From Myxococcales bacterium (GTDB lineage Bacteria > Myxococcota_A > Polyangia > Polyangiales > Polyangiaceae), in NCBI GenBank assembly GCA_016794345.1, contig JAEUKE010000026.1:1-64000 (forward strand): 64,000 bases of DNA, given 5' to 3'. A model generated the notes under the pieces. The model was not told where the DNA came from and did no database searches. It worked only from the letters and a program-made list of their open reading frames with translations. The translations under genes were made by a program, and so were the position numbers. Positions 58,303-64,000 of this stretch are shown piece after piece; positions within the stretch are counted from its first letter, which is position 1, and every line of letters begins with the position of its first letter.

Positions 58303-59477
58303 GCCGCGCGCTGATCATGACAGGGTTGTTGGCGCTCGGGGCGTGCGCCCCCATCCCCACGCCGCGCGCGGTCGAGCAAGCGGACGAGGCGTCGCGCTCT
58401 CCTGCTGCGCTCGAAGCGAAGACTCACGCGGCGCAGACGTGGGCGCTCGCCGAGAAGCGCCGCCTGGAGGCGCACGCGGCGCTCGACTCGGGCCCGCCGG
58501 CCCTCGCGCAGCTCCTCGCCGAGGAGGCCATGGCCACCTACGACGAGGGCGCGGCCCTGGCCCGCGTGGCCAAGGCGATCCGTCGCGCCGAGGCGGCCGA
58601 GGCCGAAGCGGCGACCTTGGAGAAAGAGCTCGCGTCGGTCGACGGCGCGCTCAAGACCGTCGCGGCCGACGTGGAGGGTCTCGAGCTGAGGCTGCGGGTC
58701 GCGCAGGGCGCGGAGCCGCCAGGCACCTCGAAGTCCGCGAGCCCGGAGCGCGAGGCCGCGCGCCGCGACGCGGCGCGGGGGATGCTCGTGCAGGGGCAGC
58801 TCCTCTGCGGCTCGGCGCGGCTGCTCGGCGCGGGCTCCGCGTCCCCCGCGTCCCCCCCGTCCGACAAGATCCCGGAGGACCCGTCGAGCCCGGCGGTCGT
58901 CTCGCGCGATCTCCTGGACGCGGAGACGAAGCTGAAGGAGCTCGCCTCTGCGCTCGAGCCGGCGACCGGCGCCCCGAAGGCGACGCCGATCGATCTGGCG
59001 ACCCGGGCACGCGCGGCGTGCCTGTCGGTGCTCACCCGCACGCGGCGCCAGACGTCGCCCGGCGCAGCCGCCGATCAGGCCTCGTCCGCGGACGCCCTTC
59101 TGGCGGAGCTCGCGGCCATGCGCGAAAAAGCCGTGGTCCCGTCGCGCGACGAGCGAGGTGTCGTCGTCTCTCTCCGCGACGTCTTCGAAGGGGAGGAGGT
59201 CGGAGCGCGTGGCCGCACGATCCTCGAGAAGCTCGACCGCGTCGCCGCGGCCCACCCTCGCTTCGGCGTCGCGGTCGTGGTCCACTCCGACAAAGCGGTT
59301 CCGGCGAAAGAGCGGGCGAAGTGGGAGGCCAGGGCCGGAAAGGTCGTCGCCAAGCTCTCCTCCGTGGCGGAAGCCCGAAAGCTCCCGCTCTTCGCGGCCG
59401 ACGCGCTCCCCGTCTCCGCGAAGAATTCCGGGAACGCGCGGGTCGAGATCATTTTCGTAGCTCCGGAGGCACTCTGA
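58299..59477 (+). CDS. Lipoprotein with DUF4398-like helices and degenerate OmpA-like C-terminus
   Basis: A 392-residue lipoprotein from GTG 58299 (lipobox LLALGACA). Residues 25-330 are mainly helical with a DUF4398-like start (ALEAKTHAAQTWALAEKRRL). The C-terminal 110 residues (GVVVSLRDVFEGEEVGARGR, VAVVVHSDKAVPAKERAKWE, ending NARVEIIFV) follow the OmpA peptidoglycan-binding pattern, but NxxLSxxRA is not preserved, so binding may be lost. It is coupled by overlapping start/stop codons both to the coiled-coil gene before it and to the lipoprotein after it. Confidence 0.7.
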   Translation: MSRALIMTGLLALGACAPIPTPRAVEQADEASRSPAALEAKTHAAQTWALAEKRRLEAHAALDSGPPALAQLLAEEAMATYDEGAALARVAKAIRRAEAAEAEAATLEKELASVDGALKTVAADVEGLELRLRVAQGAEPPGTSKSASPEREAARRDAARGMLVQGQLLCGSARLLGAGSASPASPPSDKIPEDPSSPAVVSRDLLDAETKLKELASALEPATGAPKATPIDLATRARAACLSVLTRTRRQTSPGAAADQASSADALLAELAAMREKAVVPSRDERGVVVSLRDVFEGEEVGARGRTILEKLDRVAAAHPRFGVAVVVHSDKAVPAKERAKWEARAGKVVAKLSSVAEARKLPLFAADALPVSAKNSGNARVEIIFVAPEAL

Positions 59478-60340
59478 TGCGCCGTCGTTCTTTCGTCTGC
59501 TCGGTTGCAGGTTTCTCCCTCGCGTCTGCCGTCGGCGCGCTCGGTTGCGACGACTCGGGCAAGAAGTCCGAGGCGGTCGCCGTCGAGTGCCTCGACATCC
59601 TCGTGCCGCTCGTCGACCGCGACGCCGGCCAGGTCCGGAAGGGCGTGCCCGAGGGCGTGAAGCTGATGCAGAAGAAGCTGCCCGCGGACCCCGCCGGGAG
59701 CGTGCAGGAGCTGCAGAAGGCCATCAAGGACACGCGCGGCGCCGTCGACGACCTCTCCTTCGCGAAGGTCACCTTCTTCGCGTTCGCCTCGCCCGAGGGC
59801 GTGGTCATCCGGAACGAGACCGATCCCGATCGTTTGGTCGAGCAGAACGTGTTCAAGGCGTTCCCGGGGCTCGACAAGGCGAAGGATCCCAAGGCGGGCG
59901 TCGTCGAGGCCTACGGCAAGATGGAGGCGGTGCGCGGCGTGAAGAAGGGCGAAGACATCGCCTGGATCGTGGCGCAGGGCATCGAGGTGGACGGTCAGAC
60001 CAAAGGCGTCCTCGTCACCGGCTGGTCCATGCGCCTCTACATCCGGGTCCTCGAGCAACAGCTCGTCGCCAAGCTGACCGAGAAGGTCAAAGAGAAGGGC
60101 CAGAACAACGTCCCGGTGGCTTACGTGTTCATCGTGAAGGGCACCGAGGCCTTCGGTGATCCGGACCGCGCGGACGAGCTGACGGCGACAATCACGAAGC
60201 TCGATGTCCTGGCCAAGACCGGGGGTGGAGACTTCAAGGCGGCCCAGGAGATCGAAAAACGACAGTTCGGTATCGCCGCGCGCCGCGTCCCCGCGTTGGG
60301 GGATGATGCCGCGATCGTGGTCGCAGCGAGCGTTTTCTAG
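59477..60340 (+). CDS. Lipoprotein of unknown function
   Basis: A 287-residue protein whose ATG overlaps the upstream stop by one base. The signal peptide ends SAVGALGCDD. The mature part is alpha/beta (ECLDILVPLVDRDAGQVRKG, KVTFFAFASPEGVVIRNETD, VAQGIEVDGQTKGVLVTGWS, NVPVAYVFIVKGTEAFGDPD), looking like a PAS/cache-like sensor fold by strand order, but no motif is decisive. It is the third member of the overlapping envelope operon; the NifU-type gene follows 16 bp downstream. Confidence 0.7.
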   Translation: MRRRSFVCSVAGFSLASAVGALGCDDSGKKSEAVAVECLDILVPLVDRDAGQVRKGVPEGVKLMQKKLPADPAGSVQELQKAIKDTRGAVDDLSFAKVTFFAFASPEGVVIRNETDPDRLVEQNVFKAFPGLDKAKDPKAGVVEAYGKMEAVRGVKKGEDIAWIVAQGIEVDGQTKGVLVTGWSMRLYIRVLEQQLVAKLTEKVKEKGQNNVPVAYVFIVKGTEAFGDPDRADELTATITKLDVLAKTGGGDFKAAQEIEKRQFGIAARRVPALGDDAAIVVAASVF

Positions 60341-60356
60341 TACACCTGGCGGCAGC

Positions 60357-60626
60357 GTGACGGCGGCCTCGATCGATCAGCTTCTCAAGGTGCTCACCGA
60401 AATCGTGGCGCCGCTCGTCCGCGCGGACGGTGGCGAGATCTACATCGTCGCGGTCGAGCCGAACCACTTGTCGCTCCACCTGGCGGGGAAATACGCCGGA
60501 TGCCCCGGCGCCCCCCTCGTGGTGCGTGGCATCATCGAGCCGGCGATTCGCTCGGTCGCGCCCACCGCACGCCTGGACGTGACGTCCGGCGTGCGGATCC
60601 CCGAGGGCGCGTCCCTCGTCACCTGA
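60357..60626 (+). CDS. NifU C-terminal-like domain protein lacking one cluster cysteine
   Basis: An 89-residue protein from GTG 60357. The pattern is that of the NifU/NFU C-terminal scaffold (LTEIVAPLVRADGGEIYIVA, LSLHLAGKYAGCPGAPLVVR, GIIEPAIRSVAPTARLDVTS). The family's CxxC is normally CAGCPG; here the first cysteine is Tyr (KYAGCPGA). A dimer would offer only two thiols instead of four, so a stable [4Fe-4S] cluster is doubtful. Longer frames upstream overlap the lipoprotein gene and lack a plausible start. It could still act as a cluster carrier or have moved to another role. Confidence 0.85.
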   Translation: MTAASIDQLLKVLTEIVAPLVRADGGEIYIVAVEPNHLSLHLAGKYAGCPGAPLVVRGIIEPAIRSVAPTARLDVTSGVRIPEGASLVT

Positions 60627-60640
60627 TCCCCCCGCGAACC

Positions 60641-61501
60641 CTACTTCTTCGGGTTCTTCTTGGGGTCCTTCGGCGGCGGCGGCGCCTCGGGCTCCTTGCG
60701 TCCCGCGTCCTTCACCTTGTCGTCGACTCGCGTCGCGTCCTGCTTCTTGTTCTTCCGGAGGTTCGGCAGGTTCGCCACCGTCGCCGACTCCTGGAACGCG
60801 ATGACGAACTGGTCGTCGGCCCAGTCGACCGCCCGCACCTGAACGACCGCGTCTTTCCAGTCGACCTCCTTGAAGGGCCGCCCGTTCGCCGCGTCGGCAT
60901 CGCGGACGCGACCGTCGACCCCGTAGGCCTTGTTCACCTTGGCGACGGCCTCGTCGAACGTCTTGCCCCAGCGGGACTTCTCCCCGAGCTTCTCGACGTC
61001 GATGATCTTCCAGAGCTTGTCGCCGATGAAGAAGAAGTACCGGGTCTTGCCGCCCCGGCTGAAGACCATCAGCGCCTCTTTGTTCCCGTAGGAGTACTCC
61101 GTCAGGAGCGGCGTCGAGTCGTAGCCGGTCGTCGTCTGGTTGAACTCGGTGCGGGTGCGCCGGAACTCGGCCTTCTTCTCCGCGACCTCGGCGTCGAGCC
61201 GGTCCATCTCCGGGCCGGGCTGCACCTTCTTGTATTTGGCCTTGTAGTCCTCGTCGATCACCTTGTCGTAGATCTCGGCGAGCTTCTTCCAGCCGATGCC
61301 CCAGGCGAGCTCGGCGGGCTTGAGCGAAACCGGCTTCGCGGTGCTCGGCGCCTCCGCGGCGGGAGCCTCCTTTTTGTCCTTCTCCTTGGGCTTTCCTTTG
61401 CCCTGCGCGAACGCATCCGTGGAAACGAGCGGGAGCGCGAGCCCAAGGCTCAACGCGACGAAGGACGCCAGGGCCGAGCGGCCCCACCTCATGGTGTTCA
61501 T
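60641..61501 (-). CDS. Exported protein of unknown function
   Basis: A 286-residue protein with a signal peptide (ALASFVALSLGLALPLVSTD, then AFA). A Lys/Ala/Pro-rich start leads to an alpha/beta body: LAWGIGWKKLAEIYDKVIDE, YSYGNKEALMVFSRGGKTRY, FFFIGDKLWKIIDVEKLGEK. The body ends in a Lys/Pro tail (PPPPKDPKKNPKK). I recognise no family. It converges with the NifU-type gene (14 bp between the stops) and is divergent from the lipoprotein at 61714 with a 212-bp interval that carries two palindromes. Confidence 0.7.
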   Translation of the reverse strand: MNTMRWGRSALASFVALSLGLALPLVSTDAFAQGKGKPKEKDKKEAPAAEAPSTAKPVSLKPAELAWGIGWKKLAEIYDKVIDEDYKAKYKKVQPGPEMDRLDAEVAEKKAEFRRTRTEFNQTTTGYDSTPLLTEYSYGNKEALMVFSRGGKTRYFFFIGDKLWKIIDVEKLGEKSRWGKTFDEAVAKVNKAYGVDGRVRDADAANGRPFKEVDWKDAVVQVRAVDWADDQFVIAFQESATVANLPNLRKNKKQDATRVDDKVKDAGRKEPEAPPPPKDPKKNPKK

Positions 61502-61598
61502 CCGATCCTCCAGAAACTACGAGAAGCGCTGGCCCGTTCGACGATTGGACCCGGGCGTTGTTCTTTGAAGCAGCCCGCGCGCGCACAAATCATCCCGG

Positions 61599-61662
61599 AG
61601 GCGGGCCCGCCTGACAATAGATGACCTGTGTGGTAGCAACTAACCCAGCGTCCAGCTGGGTT
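61599..61662. promoter_or_regulatory. Two palindromes in the 61501/61714 divergent interval
   Basis: AGGCGGGCCCGCCT at 61599-61612 is a perfect 14-bp palindrome. AACCCAGC-GTCCA-GCTGGGTT at 61642-61662 is a perfect 8-bp inverted repeat with a five-base loop. Both lie between divergent promoters and could be operators for the two exported-protein genes; the second could also form an RNA hairpin in the leader of the + gene. Confidence 0.35.
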
Positions 61663-61713
61663 GAACCAGGAACAACCGGGCATCCGAGCTCACGGGCTCA
61701 ACACCCTCGAAAA

Positions 61714-62334
61714 ATGACCACGCTCCTTCGCCGTGGCGCCGTGCCTCGGGCCGCCGCCCTCTCCGTCGTCCTCTTCCTGGGCTCACTGGCAGCCGCGGGT
61801 TCACTGGCCGCAGTCGGGGGCTGCGCCGGAGCCGACAGCCCCGAGCCCCAGTCCGCGAAGACCCTGGGCCTTCCGAACTGGGTCGGGACCGACAAGGAGC
61901 TCTTCGACGACCAGATCGACCCGTCGGCGCTCGGTCTCATGCCGTCGCAGCTGGGTCGCCGGGACGAGACCCTCTGGGCCCGCGCTCAGCAGGCGGAGAT
62001 CATCGGCCGCGTGCGCGTCCAGACCGTCACGGTGGACTCGCGCGGCGGCGACTCGACCTACCACCTCGGCCTCCGCTTCGCGAACGAGCTCCTCGGCCCG
62101 ACCGACCTCGAGGATCGTGACTTCGAGGTGACGATCGAGCCCCGCGACCCGGCCTACGGAATCGCCAAGGCGCTCGATACAGGCCTCCACGGGCGTACTT
62201 TTGTCGGCTTCTTGAAGCGTTTTGCTGGCGCCGACGACCAGGTCGAGGTTCACTTCTTCCTGGCCCCGGACTCGGCGGAGATCGCCAAGGCGGTGCAAGA
62301 GGCCGTGGCCATCAAGGAGGTCCGGAAGCGGTGA
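61714..62334 (+). CDS. Lipoprotein of unknown function upstream of map
   Basis: A 206-residue protein from ATG 61714. The signal peptide ends AAVGGCAG. The mature part (LPNWVGTDKELFDDQIDPSA, AQQAEIIGRVRVQTVTVDSR, TYHLGLRFANELLGPTDLED, TFVGFLKRFAGADDQVEVHF) is a beta-rich domain without a named family. Related short lipoproteins are common in myxobacteria. Its stop overlaps the GTG of methionine aminopeptidase by four bases, so it is translationally coupled to an essential gene; no functional link is obvious. Confidence 0.72.
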   Translation: MTTLLRRGAVPRAAALSVVLFLGSLAAAGSLAAVGGCAGADSPEPQSAKTLGLPNWVGTDKELFDDQIDPSALGLMPSQLGRRDETLWARAQQAEIIGRVRVQTVTVDSRGGDSTYHLGLRFANELLGPTDLEDRDFEVTIEPRDPAYGIAKALDTGLHGRTFVGFLKRFAGADDQVEVHFFLAPDSAEIAKAVQEAVAIKEVRKR

Positions 62335-63158
62335 CGAACGTCAGCATCAAGACCGTCAAGGATGTCGCGGGCATCCGCGCAGCCTCGCAGATGGCGGCCG
62401 ACACGCTCCTCAAGGTCGGCGAGATGCTGCGGCCTGGGATCACGACCGAAGACATCGACGGGTTCGTCCACGAGGACACCGTGAGGCGAGGGGCCATCCC
62501 CGCGCCGCTCAACTACCACGGCTTCCCCAAGTCGGTTTGCACCTCGGTGAACGAGGTGGTCTGTCACGGCATCCCGGGGCCTCGTGTCCTCGTCGACGGC
62601 GACATCATCAACGTCGACGTCACGACGATCTTCGAGGGCTTCTACGGCGACACGTCCGCCACGTTCTTCATCGGCAAGCCGTCGGACGAGGCGCGGCACG
62701 TGACGGAGGTCTCCCGCAAGTCGCTCGACCTCGCGATCGGCGTCGTTCGCGAAGGAGCTCGCCTCTACGATATCGGCGCCGCCATCCAGGACTACGCGGA
62801 GGCGGAGGGTTGCTCCGTCGTCCGCGCGTTCGTGGGCCACGGTATCGGGCGCGTCTTCCACGAGGCCCCGCAGGTCTACCACTACCGATCGAGCGAGCCG
62901 CGATCGCGCATGCGCCTCAAGGCGGGCATGGTGTTCACGATCGAGCCGATGATCAACCTCGGCACCTACGAGGTGGAGGTGCTCGCGGACAAATGGACGG
63001 CCATCACCGCGGACGGGAAGCTCTCGGCTCAGTTCGAGCACACGATCGTCGTGACGAAGACCGGCTGCGAGGTGCTCACGCGCCGCCCGCGCCCGCTCAT
63101 GAATAGCGAGACCTTCCCGCTTGCGTCCGTCGTTTCGGGCGCGTCGGCTGCCGTGTAG
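62331..63158 (+). CDS. map: Methionine aminopeptidase, type I
   Basis: A 275-residue metalloprotease from GTG 62331. The five metal ligands are in place: the two Asp in NVDVTTIFEGFYGDTSATF, His in FVGHGIGRVFHEAP, Glu in TIEPMINLG and Glu in FEHTIVVT. The segment NYHGFPKSVCTSVNEVVCHG is the type I signature. It removes the initiator methionine from nascent proteins. The C-terminus (SETFPLASVVSGASAAV) is slightly longer than usual and runs 62 bp into the convergent recN gene on the other strand. Confidence 0.95.
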   Translation: MTNVSIKTVKDVAGIRAASQMAADTLLKVGEMLRPGITTEDIDGFVHEDTVRRGAIPAPLNYHGFPKSVCTSVNEVVCHGIPGPRVLVDGDIINVDVTTIFEGFYGDTSATFFIGKPSDEARHVTEVSRKSLDLAIGVVREGARLYDIGAAIQDYAEAEGCSVVRAFVGHGIGRVFHEAPQVYHYRSSEPRSRMRLKAGMVFTIEPMINLGTYEVEVLADKWTAITADGKLSAQFEHTIVVTKTGCEVLTRRPRPLMNSETFPLASVVSGASAAV

Positions 63159-64000
63159 CCGCGGCGGACGAGTCGATCATTTCCTTCGCGGCCGCGAGCG
63201 ATGCGCTCGTGACCTTGGCGCCCGACAACATACGCGCCACCTCCCGCACCCTCGCGTCTCCGCGAAGGCAGAGGACGTGGCTCTTCGAGATCTCGCCGTC
63301 GGCGCTCTTCTCGACCGCGAAGTGCGCGCTGGCGAACGCGGCGATCGGCGCGAGGTGGGTGATGCAGAGCACCTGGTGGTGCCCGGCGACGTCCGCGATC
63401 GCGGCGCCGATTCGCTCCGCGACGGCGCCGCCGACGCCGGTGTCGACCTCGTCGAAGACGTAGAGCCGCGAGGGCGCGCTCTCCGCGAGGACTCGCTTGA
63501 GCGCGAGGAGCGCGCGCGACAGCTCGCCGCCCGAGGCGATCTTGCGCAGCGGCCGCGGCTCGATGCCCTTGTTCGGTGCGATCAAGAACTCCACCCGGTC
63601 GATGCCGGAGGCCGTGAGGCGCGCACCCCCGGCCGAGAGAGACGCCGCCTCTTCCTTCGCGGGTAGCGGCTCCACCTCCACCAGGACGCGCGCGCCGCCC
63701 ATCCCGAGCGCGCCGAGCTCCCCGCCGATCGCGCGACCGAGCTCGTCGGCGGCCTGGTGCCGCCTGCGCGAGAGGGCGAGGGCGCGCTCGCGCGCGGGCG
63801 GCAGCCGCTCGGAGAGCGCCTTCTCCTCCTCCTCGATCTTGCTCTCGGCGCCCGCCAGCTCATCGAGCTCCGCCGCGAGGCGCGCGCGCGCGTCGAGCAC
63901 GTCGTCCTCCGTCGGCCCGTGTTGTCGGAGCAAGGTCTCGATGCGGTAGAGGCGCTCCTCGATCGTCTCGAGACGGTTCGGCTCGGCCGCTTCGGAGTCG
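63097..64000 (-). CDS. recN: DNA repair protein RecN, 3' part
   Basis: The minus frame is open to the window edge, so only the C-terminal 300 residues are seen. It begins with the coiled-coil segment (RLETIEERLYRIETLL), followed by GVEFLIAPN-type RVEFLIAPNKGIEPRPLRKI, the ABC signature IASGGELSRALLALKRVL, Walker B in LYVFDEVDTGVGG and the H-loop VLCITHLAPIAAFA. These are the SMC-like RecN features. RecN acts early in double-strand break repair. Its last 62 bp are antisense to the end of map, which is the only sizeable antisense overlap of real genes here. Confidence 0.93.
   Translation of the reverse strand, partial: DSEAAEPNRLETIEERLYRIETLLRQHGPTEDDVLDARARLAAELDELAGAESKIEEEEKALSERLPPARERALALSRRRHQAADELGRAIGGELGALGMGGARVLVEVEPLPAKEEAASLSAGGARLTASGIDRVEFLIAPNKGIEPRPLRKIASGGELSRALLALKRVLAESAPSRLYVFDEVDTGVGGAVAERIGAAIADVAGHHQVLCITHLAPIAAFASAHFAVEKSADGEISKSHVLCLRGDARVREVARMLSGAKVTSASLAAAKEMIDSSAAATRQPTRPKRRTQAGRSRYS

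Noticed and set aside
1-64000. Prophage, insertion sequence or secondary-metabolite cluster
   Set aside because: No transposase, integrase, capsid, NRPS or PKS motif was seen; the only mobile-looking parts are the T6SS remnant and the 4803-4976 repeat.

Overview
The window is a gene-dense, high-GC stretch of chromosome, with codon third positions almost always G or C. The gene content points to a member of the Myxococcota, most likely the Polyangiales/Sorangium side. The signs are nine Hanks-type serine/threonine kinases in 64 kb, FHA-AAA+ regulators, an ECF42 sigma factor with its DGPF partner, a paired DUF1592-family/DUF1552 locus, many short lipoproteins, and lipoproteins with Ser/Thr/Gly-rich linkers after the lipobox. 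I see no rRNA, canonical tRNA, CRISPR array, insertion sequence or complete prophage. The species is an inference from content only.

Layout. 0-5 kb: the tail of a formylglycine-generating-enzyme-like protein, an ECF42/DGPF pair beside an internally deleted oxidoreductase remnant, a zinc-ribbon protein, a ccdAB toxin-antitoxin pair, and a 174-bp nested inverted repeat. 5-16 kb: a divergent response regulator and degenerate hybrid histidine kinase, a kinase-PilZ fusion, a TerB-like protein, a membrane-anchored Pro/Ala-rich protein, then a tightly overlapping operon of zinc-ribbon membrane protein, zinc-ribbon kinase with extracytoplasmic repeats, and beta-propeller protein. 16-26 kb: secreted proteins and lipoproteins, a PhyH oxygenase, CCA-adding enzyme, another membrane kinase, and a LolC/E-type permease with a large insert and an extra membrane domain. 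26-30 kb: a decayed type VI secretion accessory island (frameshifted vgrG missing its N-terminus, P-loop ATPase, DcrB-like protein) joined directly to a truncated FHA regulator. 29-33 kb: a DUF1592-family lipoprotein and a Tat-exported DUF1552 protein. 33-50 kb: a Spo0M-HEAT protein and a signalling cluster of six kinases, one FHA-AAA+ regulator and a REC-EAL protein translationally coupled to a kinase. 50-54 kb: SDR, DUF362 protein and a membrane polyferredoxin. 54-58 kb: lipoproteins, a 2OG-Fe(II) oxygenase and a 645-bp gap holding a tRNA-like RNA followed by a nested hairpin. 57-64 kb: an overlapping envelope operon, a NifU-type domain protein lacking a cluster cysteine, methionine aminopeptidase and the 3' part of recN.

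The main theme is cell-envelope and phospho-signalling. Kinases are fused to or coupled with PilZ, EAL and REC domains and extracytoplasmic repeats, suggesting that Ser/Thr phosphorylation and cyclic-di-GMP sensing meet in several places. The least conventional element is the RNA at 55547-55741: a 7-bp acceptor-like stem, a canonical T-arm and encoded CCA, but no D or anticodon arm.
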